The translations under genes and the position numbers were made by a program. This document shows positions 43,157 through 52,154 of a stretch of DNA of 64,000 bases, one piece after another. The notes under the pieces are model-generated. The model made no database searches, was not told where the DNA came from, and was given only the letters and a program-made list of their open reading frames with translations. The stretch's first letter is position 1; the number at the start of each line of letters is the position of its first letter. Source of the stretch: JBASEY01 sp964404285 (GTDB lineage Bacteria > CSSED10-310); assembly GCA_964404285.1 (NCBI GenBank), contig CAYOJK010000007.1, forward strand, positions 1-64,000. The letters are read 5' to 3'.

Positions 43157-43477
43157 TTAAACACCACCATCAGGGCTTTTTCCGCGTAAAAATTCTTCAG
43201 CGGCTTCAATTTTATGTGCTGGACAATACAATTCATTTTTAGGAATTTTAATGCCACATCGAATACAACGTCTTTTTCGTTGCCATTTTTCGGTCTTTCC
43301 AACAAGCTTTCCAAACACTGTGCCCACAATCCCAAACGCCAATAAAAGACCTCCGGCAATCCCTAAAACAGTATCGATATAGGGTATAAATAGATCTTTT
43401 TCAAATTCATTCTGATATATCCAAAGGGCAAAAGAGACTAACAAAAGAATAATTGCAGTTTTAAATATCGACAACAT
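43157..43477 (-). CDS. Small membrane protein with zinc-ribbon tail
   Basis: Not recognised as a named family. 106 residues: two membrane helices (about 2-20 and 35-55) and a cytoplasmic tail with RRCIRCGIKIPKNELYCPAHK, a CxxC...CxxH zinc-ribbon-like site. GGAGG eight bases ahead supports the ATG at 43477. It is divergent from recO. Confidence 0.6.
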   Translation of the reverse strand: MLSIFKTAIILLLVSFALWIYQNEFEKDLFIPYIDTVLGIAGGLLLAFGIVGTVFGKLVGKTEKWQRKRRCIRCGIKIPKNELYCPAHKIEAAEEFLRGKSPDGGV

Positions 43478-43615
43478 TCCAAATGCCTCCAACGAATTTA
43501 TTTATACCTCATTAAGTCGTTTTTTGTCAAATTATCTTCGCCGCCTATTTTTGAAATATTTTCCTGTTAGTGATATAAAATTTTAGTGTCGTTAAATACA
43601 CATAGGAGAATTTTT

Positions 43616-44395
43616 ATGTCGGCTGACCATACCAGAACTCAAAGGATTCATGGATTGGTATTACGCCGTTCACCCATTGGTGAAACAGATCAAATTATAA
43701 CCGTTTATACTGAACAGTTAGGCAAAATACGTGTAACTGCACGGGGTTCTTTACGGGCAAAAAGCGTTTGGCGGGGTCGCTTTGAGCCCTTTCATCAAAT
43801 TGAAGCTGAAATATTCAGATCAACAAAAAACTCTTTGTTTAGATTCAATCATGCCGAAGTGATCGTCAGACCAAAAAACCTGGCCGGACATCTTACAGCG
43901 CTGCATGCTGCGTTTCTGATTTTGGAATGTCTAGATAGATATTGTGAACCGGAGTATCCAAATCGTGAACTATATAAGACAGCAATTGCAATCCTTGAAA
44001 AAATAAACCTAGATCCAAAGCATGCAGTTTACTTCAGTCTATGCTTCTGTTTTAGATTTTTTTCTTTATCGGGCTACGGTTTAAATTGGTCTCACTGTGC
44101 TAATTGCAATAGGGAAAGAGCCTTGAATAAAAGCGCTTACTGCATTCCAGCCGATGGAGGCATTATTTGTTCCAATTGTGCCGAAACGGATCACAAACAA
44201 AAAGAACGGATTGTTTCCGCCGAGAATCTTTGGGTTATTGGTTTGGCAGCTTCAGGAAAATTTATCAGGCCTAATGATATAAAAGATCTCAGTTTATTTT
44301 GTTCAACGGCATTAAGATTGGTGCATGAGGTCTTTGCTCACCACCTGGAAAGCACACCAAAAACACTGAAACTATTTGAAACTTTTATTGATTAA
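43616..44395 (+). CDS. recO: DNA repair protein RecO
   Basis: Loads RecA onto SSB-coated DNA with RecR. 259 residues. The N-terminal OB fold shows LVLRRSPIGETDQIITVYTEQLGKIRVTARG and FEPFHQIEAEIF, followed by a helical domain and a zinc site (HCANCNRE ... GIICSNC). AGGAG seven bases upstream selects the ATG at 43616; a GTG at 43586 opens the frame earlier. Its stop overlaps the convergent selB stop by four bases, so the two transcripts meet with no room for a terminator between them. Confidence 0.93.
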   Translation: MSADHTRTQRIHGLVLRRSPIGETDQIITVYTEQLGKIRVTARGSLRAKSVWRGRFEPFHQIEAEIFRSTKNSLFRFNHAEVIVRPKNLAGHLTALHAAFLILECLDRYCEPEYPNRELYKTAIAILEKINLDPKHAVYFSLCFCFRFFSLSGYGLNWSHCANCNRERALNKSAYCIPADGGIICSNCAETDHKQKERIVSAENLWVIGLAASGKFIRPNDIKDLSLFCSTALRLVHEVFAHHLESTPKTLKLFETFID

Positions 44396-46311
44396 TCTAT
44401 CGGATGGCGTAAAACCCTAACATCTCCCTTGCGAAGAGTTAAACCAATACTATCGAAATACTCCAGAAGCGGAACGGCTTGTTTTCTGGATATATTCAAC
44501 GCATCACGTAATTCACCAACAGTCAGAGTCTCCTGCGATGTAAACAAATCTTTCAACACTCTCTTAATCTCATCAACTGATGCTGTTCCCATGTATAACC
44601 CACCTGGCAAGCGTTGAACAGCCCGTTTATCGATCACATGCTGAAAAAGAAGTTTCATGTCTTTAGGATTTAAATCCAATTTTTCCATAATCTCTTTTTG
44701 AGATATCCCATCAAACCCTGCTTTGCCTACTAACGCCATTATGTCTGATACAATAGCCTCTTGCGCAGGATTTAAAGTGAGTTCAAAATTGGAAATTTTC
44801 AATACTTTGCCATCATCGATCATCAAATTGTCGATGACCAAGCTATCTAGAGCAGCATTAAAAATTATTTCCAGTGGTAGTGGTTTTAGCGTGGTTCGTA
44901 ATTCTTCCCTACTAATACCAGGCCGAAGCGGATTCTTTTTATGAAAATCCGACACGGTTCTAATAAGGGTTTGTTTGAAGTCCTTCCAATTGCTGGGAGC
45001 AATCAGATAAGAGGGTGAACCGGCTATTTTAATAGCCAAAGATTTTGAAACAGCAGTTCTAATAAGATCATCTTTATTTAAATTAGGATCGGGAAATCGG
45101 TATTGAAGAACAGTCTCCTTTATGCCGAAAGCGCCGGCCATCTCAAGAATTCCATGTAATTTCTCAAGAGGTTCGGGTGAAGCCAGTTGTTTGAAATGCG
45201 TAATCGTCGATGACGCCATACGTTTGTGTTTGAAAGGTTCAACATCCAAAATCCTGCCGCCGCCTATAGTTATCACCGGCGAATAGCTTCGAATGACAAA
45301 CCGGTCATCGGGTAATACTGCCGCCTGTTCAGTCAGGCGGAATTGAACAAAAGCCGTTTCGCCGGGATTCAGAACGTCTCTATCCATCAAGACTATTCTA
45401 CAAATTATCTCTGCCGTACCAGAATGAAAACGCACCAAGCTTCTGTTTTTCAAAGGTTTTGCCGTGCTTTTTAAAAGCATGCACTCAGCATCTATTTTAA
45501 GGGTTTTAGGAATGGTCTGAGGACGAACTAACACCAGACCTCGGTGAATTAGACCTTTATCAATGTTTTGAAGATTTATGGCCGCTCTTTGGCCGGCAAC
45601 AATTTGATCGACTTTTTGCCCATGAACCTGAAAGCCTCTGATTTTTGATGTCTGCTTACCGGGAATGATATCCACCGTTTCGCCATTCAATAGACTCCCA
45701 CTGATAACCGTTCCTGTCACAACGGTTCCAAACCCTTTGATCGTAAATATTCGATCAACTGGCAGGCGAAAAATCCCTTTTGTGTTTCTTGGTTTAACGA
45801 TTTGTGCCAGAGCCGCCAATGTTTGACGAAGATTATCCAGACCAAATCCTGTCTGAGACGAAACAGGTATCACCGGTGCATTTTGAAGAAATGTCCCCGC
45901 CAGTTGTTCTTGAATATCTTCCTGAACGAGTTGAAGCCATTCATCATCGACCAAATCTATTTTCGTCAGAGCTACCAGGCCATGTTGAACGCCTAAAAGC
46001 CGACAGATTGCCAGGTGTTCCCGCGTCTGAGGCATAATACCTTCATCTGCGGCTATGACGAGCACGACTAGGTCCATACCGCTGACACCGGCTACCATAT
46101 GATGAACAAATTTTTCATGGCCGGGAACATCGACAATTGAAACCCGAAGATCCTCAGATAACTCAATTTGTGCAAACCCTAATTCTATTGTAATCCCACG
46201 TTTTATTTCTTCGGGAAGCCGGTCCGTATGCATGCCTGATAAAGCATGAATCAAGCTTGTCTTGCCATGGTCGATATGACCGGCAGTGCCTAATACAATA
46301 TGTTTGGACAT
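44392..46311 (-). CDS. selB: Selenocysteine-specific elongation factor SelB
   Basis: Delivers Sec-tRNA to in-frame UGA codons next to a SECIS hairpin. 639 residues. The GTPase domain has GHIDHGKTSLIHALSG (11-26), RGITIELGFAQ, VDVPGHEKFVHHMV and ALTKIDLVDD. Domains 2-3 follow, then C-terminal winged helices (AGFDGISQKEIMEKLDL and LTVGELRDALNISRKQAVPLLEYFDSIGLTLRKGD), which bind SECIS. That tail distinguishes it from EF-Tu. The ATG at 46311 is preferred to an upstream 46344 frame. No selA, selC or clear selenoprotein gene is in the window. Confidence 0.95.
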   Translation of the reverse strand: MSKHIVLGTAGHIDHGKTSLIHALSGMHTDRLPEEIKRGITIELGFAQIELSEDLRVSIVDVPGHEKFVHHMVAGVSGMDLVVLVIAADEGIMPQTREHLAICRLLGVQHGLVALTKIDLVDDEWLQLVQEDIQEQLAGTFLQNAPVIPVSSQTGFGLDNLRQTLAALAQIVKPRNTKGIFRLPVDRIFTIKGFGTVVTGTVISGSLLNGETVDIIPGKQTSKIRGFQVHGQKVDQIVAGQRAAINLQNIDKGLIHRGLVLVRPQTIPKTLKIDAECMLLKSTAKPLKNRSLVRFHSGTAEIICRIVLMDRDVLNPGETAFVQFRLTEQAAVLPDDRFVIRSYSPVITIGGGRILDVEPFKHKRMASSTITHFKQLASPEPLEKLHGILEMAGAFGIKETVLQYRFPDPNLNKDDLIRTAVSKSLAIKIAGSPSYLIAPSNWKDFKQTLIRTVSDFHKKNPLRPGISREELRTTLKPLPLEIIFNAALDSLVIDNLMIDDGKVLKISNFELTLNPAQEAIVSDIMALVGKAGFDGISQKEIMEKLDLNPKDMKLLFQHVIDKRAVQRLPGGLYMGTASVDEIKRVLKDLFTSQETLTVGELRDALNISRKQAVPLLEYFDSIGLTLRKGDVRVLRHPID

Positions 46312-46319
46312 TTCACTGT

Positions 46320-46670
46320 TCAAGTCAGTTTTCGATACGCCCACTTACCGGGTGTATTGCCACGTTCCATATTAATTTCTAGAACGTTATCGCCAACTGA
46401 ATAACTACCAACTGCTGTCAAGTTGATATAACTGGGTTCGGTACTCAGTTGAACTTGAAAAGTAATATTGTTGCCCGACAGCTTCACCATGCCGACATGG
46501 CTGAAAGTACGACTGGTTAAACCGAACTCAGCATGAAAATCTGAATAATATGGATAGGCAAAAAGAAGAATATCGGAAAAGTGCGTAAAACGTTCTCCCG
46601 AAGGAGTTTCGAAATATTCCAGCTTCCAAGTACCATTCAGGATTGTCCCATCAACTTCCGTACTCGCCAT
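46320..46670 (-). CDS. Small hypothetical protein
   Basis: Not recognised. 116 residues, no signal or membrane helix, beta-rich (ILNGTWKLEYFETPSGE, FSHVGMVKLSGNNITFQVQL, VGSYSVGDNVLEINMERGN) and in general form like small lipocalin-type domains. AAGGAG five bases before the ATG is strong. It ends eight bases before selB on the same strand, so the two may be co-transcribed. Confidence 0.5.
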   Translation of the reverse strand: MASTEVDGTILNGTWKLEYFETPSGERFTHFSDILLFAYPYYSDFHAEFGLTSRTFSHVGMVKLSGNNITFQVQLSTEPSYINLTAVGSYSVGDNVLEINMERGNTPGKWAYRKLT

Positions 46671-46932
46671 ACCGGCTCCTTTCTGATGATGTCATAAACT
46701 GCTCAAAACAGAATATACACCATAATTATTAGAAATAGCAACAGACATATTGTGTTTAATCCTGTTTGCTACCTATTGAATAATAAGGATTTTTTAAACC
46801 TTTGCATTATGTGCCAGCTGGGATAATACTGACAATTTCACCCACCCCGTGCTTTATTATAACTTGAGCATTTGGATTAAATAAGGAAAAAATAAGAATA
46901 AAAAATCATGGAAAGCCCCTTCAGCTTAAAAG

Positions 46933-46961
46933 TTGACAAAACAGGCTCAAGGTGTTATCTT
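46933..46961 (+). promoter_or_regulatory. Strong sigma-70 promoter
   Basis: TTGACA (46933-46938), a 17-base spacer and TATCTT (46956-46961), about 45 bases before the next start codon. The rest of the gap 46671-46932 shows no other feature. Confidence 0.8.
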
Positions 46962-47005
46962 TACGGTATGTGTTTTTCACAAGCGTTTAAATAGAGGGTA
47001 AAATA

Positions 47006-47632
47006 ATGAGCCGCCGTTGTCTGTACTGTGCAAAAGAATTGCCAAAGACCGCTACGAATAATTTTTGTTCCAAAGAATGCTGGACGGAATACAAAAAACT
47101 AAAAGCTTTGGATATTGGAACCGACCGGCAGGCAACAGTTCTGCTAAAGCGTTCTGAATTAGCTGAAAAGGAAAGCCAAACTGTCGAAATGGGGTCTGAT
47201 GGGGATTTTCAACTAAACAGCCATTCATTGGAAGCAGTTGTTGAGGAGTCGCCAGAACAACACTTTGGCCAGTCTATTTTCGAGGATGCTACGATACCAG
47301 CTTCTGAACAGGATATCCCCAATCAACAACTCGATGCAGTAAGCTCAAAGAAAATAGAAACTCTGACGATGCGCCTAGCTGCTCTGGAAAATTTACTATC
47401 TGGAAAATCAGCTATCGGTGATGTTGATCCTTCAGAACCGCTTATCAAGCAAATTGATAACCTGGCTATTCGTCTGAACAAATTGGAGGTCGATCTCGAT
47501 AAAGTCGATGCTTTTCTTCGTTCAGCCGGAAAGTATGAAGATCGTATTAAACGACTTGAAAGACGATTGGAAGATGACCCTCTTCAGGAACTCACAAAGA
47601 AACGTGGGTTTTTTGCTCGGCTATTTTCTTAA
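47006..47632 (+). CDS. Zinc-finger (TRASH-like) and coiled-coil protein
   Basis: Not a named protein. 208 residues. The N-terminus CLYCAKELPKTATNNFCSKECWTEYKK holds two Cys pairs in the FCSxxC arrangement of TRASH/MYM-like zinc fingers. An acidic linker (about 45-110) is followed by two coiled-coil helices (IETLTMRLAALENLLSG and LIKQIDNLAIRLNKLEVDLDKVDAF) and a basic end, KKRGFFARLFS, that could touch membranes. It has its own good promoter and a GAGGG site, and converges on the kinase gene. Confidence 0.6.
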   Translation: MSRRCLYCAKELPKTATNNFCSKECWTEYKKLKALDIGTDRQATVLLKRSELAEKESQTVEMGSDGDFQLNSHSLEAVVEESPEQHFGQSIFEDATIPASEQDIPNQQLDAVSSKKIETLTMRLAALENLLSGKSAIGDVDPSEPLIKQIDNLAIRLNKLEVDLDKVDAFLRSAGKYEDRIKRLERRLEDDPLQELTKKRGFFARLFS

Positions 47633-47663
47633 CAACTCAAAAGATCATCAACTGTTTGCGATC

Positions 47664-49955
47664 TCAATAATTAATGGATATTGGGTCTCCTTGGGCTAAT
47701 GATCCCAGTTTTTCTACTGCAGTAGTGTACATCAAAGAACCCGGCCGGCTCTGATCACGCACCACCCAAAGCTCACGTTGAGCTGTAAGTTCGTCGCCTA
47801 AGCTGATCAATGCTTCTGCTTTCAATAATCTCGCTTCTAAAATTTTGTCTTTATCGGCGTAGAAACGGATTATCAGGTCGTACAGACGAATTGCGTCATT
47901 TAAATCGCCTCTTGCCTTGAGTATGCCCGCATACGTATTTAAAAATTCGATCTGAAGATCCGGATTGGGTAAAGACCTATAATTGGGTTCAAGGTATGTA
48001 CATTCCCAACGAGCCTCTTCATCATGACCCGATTCCTGTAAGATTCGAATTTTTTCTAGTCGGGTCAATGCGACCGTCATTCGATCGCCTTTTTGAATTT
48101 GCTCATCTAAAATTTTTATAGATCCCTCCAAATTGTCTTCAAGTTTCAGTAATCGAGCCAATTGAATACGCATATGTAGGGATTCAGGTTGATCGGGAAA
48201 TTCCCGCAGATAATCTTCATAATATTGAATAGTTTCCTGTCGATTCCCTGTTCGATAGGCATCCCGGGCACGAAACAAAAGTTCTCTTTCTCGACCGCTG
48301 ATTTCTTCCCCTATCCGCACCTCGTTTCCAACAATATTCGGAAATTGCAGTTCAAAATTACTGAAAAGTCCGGATACTTCCTGACCAACTTTATCAGACG
48401 TTTTTTTGACTTGCTTACCTAAATAAACTGCAAAGCTGATAATTGCCAAACAAGCTACCAATACACCTAAAATCATTTTATTAATACCAACAGGCCCTCG
48501 ATCTCTAACAGGCCTGCTGGGAATCGGTTTTGTTTGTCTGATTTTTGGCTGCGGCGAAAATGTTGATTCGGTGGTTACTGCCTTTTTGACAATAGGAATT
48601 CCAGACGACGTCACAGTATCTGATGCTACTCCTATTTTTTTTCCAACAGATGTCATCAGCGCTGTTACGTGATCATCAGGAAGCAATGTTTCAATCTGGC
48701 CTAAAATATAAACATCTTTTGGCCTCAACCGGGCCAACCTCTTCGAATAGGTGATTGCCTTGATAAAATCACCCTCCGCACGCGATCGCTTGATCACCTG
48801 CAACAACATCGCCACATTGTTAGGATCTGTTTGAACTAAATGCTCCAACTCAAGTAATTTATCAGAAGACTTGCCATTTCCACCCGGTAACTTTTTCGTC
48901 AAAGATGTCAAGTATTGCCTAGCATCAGCATTTCCAGGATACATAAACAGACTTCGGTAAAATTCTACAGCAGCCTTTTCAGGACTGACCTGCTCCTGTG
49001 ATAGCAATACCTTACCTTTTTCAAGATATTTCAAGGATTCTTCAACTTGGAATTTTCTAGTAAATTCTTCGGGATTACGTAAAAATGTAACGAAATCTTC
49101 TGACGAAAACGGTTTTACCGGCTGAAGCTCTTCCATGATCTCAAGCATTAAATCTGCACATTCAGCAGCGCTTTGGATACGATCCTGAGATTCTCGAGCT
49201 AAAAGTTTATCCAAAATCACTTCCATTTTATAGGGAATAGTCGGATTCAACTCAAAAATCGGTGCAGGGTTACATCGAATAATATTCAATAAGGTACCCG
49301 ATGCACTCTCAGCCATAAAAGGATTTGAATGCGTCAGCATTTCATATAACATAACACCAGCCGAAAAAATATCTGAAGGCTCATCGAGTTTTTTGCCTTG
49401 AGCTTGTTCAGGAGACATATAAGCCGGTGTTCCAAGGATATCACCCGAAACCGTAAGTCGTGTTAAATCGCTGACTTTCGATATTCCAAAATCCGTCAAC
49501 TTTATTTTACCGGTCTTATCAATAAGAATATTTGACGGTTTGATGTCGCGATGAATGATCCCAAGTCGGTGAGAATAATCCAACCCTTTGAAAAGTTGAT
49601 ACGCTATATAAGCTGCAATAATAACAGGAATGCGTTCGGTTTGCTGTATCAAGCCCTTCAGGTCTCCCCCATCGATATATTCCATTACCAATGCAGGAGT
49701 TCCCATCCAAGTCCCATATCCCATTACCTTTACGATATTTTTATGGTCCAATCTGATACTGGCTTGAACTTCATGGAAAAATCGCTCTATTGAACTTTTG
49801 TCATTAACCACATGTGAATGTAGCATTTTAACTGCTAACTGCTCACCTGTAAGGCGATTTTCATACAACACAACCGATGCCATGCCACCTTTGCCTACCG
49901 GCCTGGCAGCATCAAATCCAGATAGGATTTCATCTATGTTAGAAGGAATCTTCAT
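47664..49955 (-). CDS. Transmembrane Ser/Thr protein kinase with extracytoplasmic TPR-like repeats
   Basis: 763 residues, Hanks-type (PknB-like). Kinase domain 15-275: Gly loop VGKGGMASVV, Lys43 in AVKML, HRDIKPSNIL with Asp137, DFG at 155-157 and GTPAYMSPEQAQG. A juxtamembrane region with a few helical repeats (about 310-430) leads to one membrane helix (about 495-517, MILGVLVACLAIISFAVYLG). The outer part has TPR-like helices (AYRTGNRQETIQYYEDYLREFPDQPESL and after). All catalytic residues are present. The FHA protein at 61.3 kb is a possible reader of its phospho-Thr products, but no direct link is shown. Confidence 0.93.
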   Translation of the reverse strand: MKIPSNIDEILSGFDAARPVGKGGMASVVLYENRLTGEQLAVKMLHSHVVNDKSSIERFFHEVQASIRLDHKNIVKVMGYGTWMGTPALVMEYIDGGDLKGLIQQTERIPVIIAAYIAYQLFKGLDYSHRLGIIHRDIKPSNILIDKTGKIKLTDFGISKVSDLTRLTVSGDILGTPAYMSPEQAQGKKLDEPSDIFSAGVMLYEMLTHSNPFMAESASGTLLNIIRCNPAPIFELNPTIPYKMEVILDKLLARESQDRIQSAAECADLMLEIMEELQPVKPFSSEDFVTFLRNPEEFTRKFQVEESLKYLEKGKVLLSQEQVSPEKAAVEFYRSLFMYPGNADARQYLTSLTKKLPGGNGKSSDKLLELEHLVQTDPNNVAMLLQVIKRSRAEGDFIKAITYSKRLARLRPKDVYILGQIETLLPDDHVTALMTSVGKKIGVASDTVTSSGIPIVKKAVTTESTFSPQPKIRQTKPIPSRPVRDRGPVGINKMILGVLVACLAIISFAVYLGKQVKKTSDKVGQEVSGLFSNFELQFPNIVGNEVRIGEEISGRERELLFRARDAYRTGNRQETIQYYEDYLREFPDQPESLHMRIQLARLLKLEDNLEGSIKILDEQIQKGDRMTVALTRLEKIRILQESGHDEEARWECTYLEPNYRSLPNPDLQIEFLNTYAGILKARGDLNDAIRLYDLIIRFYADKDKILEARLLKAEALISLGDELTAQRELWVVRDQSRPGSLMYTTAVEKLGSLAQGDPISINY

Positions 49956-50087
49956 AAAGCCACTTTCAGTTCAAAAACATCTTCCCTGTTTACAATGCCG
50001 ATATTAAGATGAAACTGATAAGGTGTCAATATCGCTTTCCTTGACGTCATTTTCATGAACGTTTACTCTTCAGTAGAGAGGATTGGA

Positions 50088-50438
50088 ATGAAAAAGCTGT
50101 CATGGAAAACACGCATCAGTTTGATAGGCCTGGTGGTAACCTGGCTGATACTGATAGGTTCGATCTATAAGCTGATAAATGGGCCTACTGGATGGAGAGC
50201 CAACCGTGCTTTGGAGTCTCGTATCGATGCAATAGAAAAAGATATCGAAAGGCTCGAGCATGAAAATGAAATCCTTAGAAAAGAAATTCACTATCGCCGT
50301 TCCAAAGACTATCTCGAAGAGCTTGCACGAACCGAGTTAAAAAAGCTTTATCCAGGCGAAACAATGGTTTTTTTAACGACACCGGCACCGGAGCAAATAG
50401 CTGTTGAACACCATGACAGCCAGGATGATTTTCGCTAA
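50088..50438 (+). CDS. ftsB: FtsB/DivIC-like septum formation initiator
   Basis: A small bitopic division protein, 116 residues: a short cytoplasmic end, one membrane helix (about 8-28, ISLIGLVVTWLILIGSIYKL), then a coiled coil (ALESRIDAIEKDIERLEHENEILRKEIHY) and a short tail with LEELARTELKKLYPGE, which is the typical FtsB/DivIC ending. The protein joins FtsL and FtsQ in the divisome. GAGAGGATTGG before the ATG at 50088 sets the start. It is followed by the two tRNA genes and tilS. Confidence 0.88.
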   Translation: MKKLSWKTRISLIGLVVTWLILIGSIYKLINGPTGWRANRALESRIDAIEKDIERLEHENEILRKEIHYRRSKDYLEELARTELKKLYPGETMVFLTTPAPEQIAVEHHDSQDDFR

Positions 50439-50472
50439 TGGGTAACGGAATTGCTTAATTTAAAAAATGAGC

Positions 50473-50501
50473 TTGACAAGACGGCATCATACTTTTATAG
50501 T
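50473..50501 (+). promoter_or_regulatory. Sigma-70 promoter of the tRNA pair
   Basis: TTGACA (50473-50478), a 17-base spacer, TATAGT (50496-50501). Transcription would begin about six bases before the initiator tRNA. Confidence 0.82.
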
Positions 50502-50513
50502 TTTGTCGGTTGA

Positions 50514-50587
50514 CGCGGGGTGGAGCAGTCCGGAAGCTCGTTGGGCTCATAACCCAAAGGCCGCAGGTTCAAATCCTGCCCCCGCTA
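50514..50587 (+). tRNA. Initiator tRNA-fMet (anticodon CAT)
   Basis: Complete cloverleaf. The first acceptor pair is mismatched (C1 with T72), and the anticodon stem ends in three G-C pairs (GGG-CTCATAA-CCC). Both mark an initiator tRNA. T arm is GCAGG-TTCAAAT-CCTGC. CCA is not encoded. Confidence 0.93.
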
Positions 50588-50597
50588 TTATTCATTC

Positions 50598-50671
50598 GGC
50601 GGATTAGCTCAGTTGGTTAGAGCACACGGCTCATATCCGTGGCGTCCGGGGTTCAACTCCCTGATCCGCCA
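50598..50671 (+). tRNA. tRNA with CAT anticodon: elongator Met, or Ile2 (lysidine substrate)
   Basis: Cloverleaf with acceptor GGCGGAT/ATCCGCC, D arm GCTC/GAGC, anticodon stem CACGG/CCGTG, loop CTCATAT (CAT) and T arm CCGGG-TTCAACT-CCCTG. It lacks initiator marks. Elongator tRNA-Met and the tRNA-Ile that TilS modifies both carry CAT. Overall I lean to Met, but tilS lies only 60 bases downstream. CCA is not encoded; five T follow. Confidence 0.88.
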
Positions 50672-50731
50672 TTTTTGTATCTGAGCTTAATCTCGTTATC
50701 AAATGATTACTAACCGGGTCAATCCGGGTGG

Positions 50732-52096
50732 ATGAGTGTCATGACCTTTCGGGCAACCATATTAAAAACTCTAATTGACTACCATTTATGGGATTTTCAA
50801 TCGCGGTTGATCCTTGCGGTTTCAGGCGGCTGCGACTCGATGGCTATGTTCCATGTCTTACGCCTCCTTGCTCCCAACCCCACCCACCAACTGGTCACGG
50901 CACACATCGATCATGCCGTCAGAAAAGAATCTGCCGATGATGCGGAATTTGTCGAACAAACCTCGATCGCTGCGGGAATCCCGTTTATCTGCATAAGGCT
51001 AAAAAATCCTGACCCACCACAAGGAGTATCGGCGGAACAATATTGGCGAACGGAAAGATACAAAATTCTCCACAACATACGTGTTAAAACCGGCGCTGTG
51101 GCAATAGCTACAGCTCATACCGCAACAGATCATATTGAAACAATCCTGATGCGCTTGGTTACCGGCGCTGGACCTAGAGGTTTTCTGGGTATTCGCCTTG
51201 CCAGAACAGATGGAATCATAAGACCCTTACTTCACGTGACACGTGATGAGGTTAAAGCCTTTACCGATCGACACGCGATTCGATGGACAGAAGATATAAG
51301 CAATAAGGATATATCCAGACCTCGGAATGCAATCAGAAAACAGGTCTTACCAGTACTTAAGCGTATCAATCGAGAAGCCGAACGTAATGCTGTGCGCAGT
51401 TCGATATTATTAGCAAATGAAGATACTTTTTTAAGTCGTCAGGCTTTAGACCTTCTTGCCCGCTCAAACTGGAACGATGCTCTTCCAGCTATGCTTGATA
51501 GAAACGTCTTCAGTGGTGAACCGGATGTCATCGTTAAACGTTGTGCAACTGCCCTTAACCATAGTATCGGATCGCGACATACTTACAGAATCAATGAAAC
51601 ACACATACAAGAGCTAACTGATTGTTTAAACGGAAATCGCCCTTTTTGTCCGCTTCCAGGCTCAGGTAAAGCCATTGTAAAAGGTCATAAAATTTTGTTG
51701 CTTCCCGGTGTCAGCCAAGCCGACCGTCTTCGAATAAAAGAACTAAACGGGGAGGGGACTTTTCAGATTGGAGCTTATTCGATAACAGTTGCTTTTAGCC
51801 CCAAAAACGACCATGGGTCAGATGAAATACTTTTGGCAAATATGTTCATCCGGACACGGCGATCAAATGACATATTTAAAGATATAGACTCTTCACGCTC
51901 AGAACGTCTTTCGGAAAATTTTCGGCTTCGTCGGATTCCAACGGAAATCCGCTCGTTGTTACCTCTGATCGTGAATTCTGACGGTGAAGTTATCTGGATA
52001 TCAGACCCTTTTTGTATCTCAGAAGTGAGTGTTTGTATTGATAAAAATCGATGCTTAAAGTTGACTTGCAAACCCATTTCAGCGATAAGATGCTAA
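50732..52096 (+). CDS. tilS: tRNA(Ile)-lysidine synthetase
   Basis: Turns C34 of tRNA-Ile2 into lysidine so that it reads AUA. 454 residues. The ATP-binding P-loop is VSGGCDSMAMF (31-36 SGGCDS), then TAHIDHAVRKESADDAEF and ATAHTATDHIETILMRLVTGAGPRGFLGI, all family markers. Substrate-binding and TilS C-terminal domains follow. ATG at 50732 or 50741 may start it, since GGGTGG is close to both. It heads the widely kept order tilS-ftsH-folP-cdaA-cdaR. Confidence 0.95.
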   Translation: MSVMTFRATILKTLIDYHLWDFQSRLILAVSGGCDSMAMFHVLRLLAPNPTHQLVTAHIDHAVRKESADDAEFVEQTSIAAGIPFICIRLKNPDPPQGVSAEQYWRTERYKILHNIRVKTGAVAIATAHTATDHIETILMRLVTGAGPRGFLGIRLARTDGIIRPLLHVTRDEVKAFTDRHAIRWTEDISNKDISRPRNAIRKQVLPVLKRINREAERNAVRSSILLANEDTFLSRQALDLLARSNWNDALPAMLDRNVFSGEPDVIVKRCATALNHSIGSRHTYRINETHIQELTDCLNGNRPFCPLPGSGKAIVKGHKILLLPGVSQADRLRIKELNGEGTFQIGAYSITVAFSPKNDHGSDEILLANMFIRTRRSNDIFKDIDSSRSERLSENFRLRRIPTEIRSLLPLIVNSDGEVIWISDPFCISEVSVCIDKNRCLKLTCKPISAIRC

Positions 52097-52154
52097 CATA
52101 CGACGGTTATTTTGTACCGCCGTTCAATTTTACATTCCTTATGTGGAGGTATTC

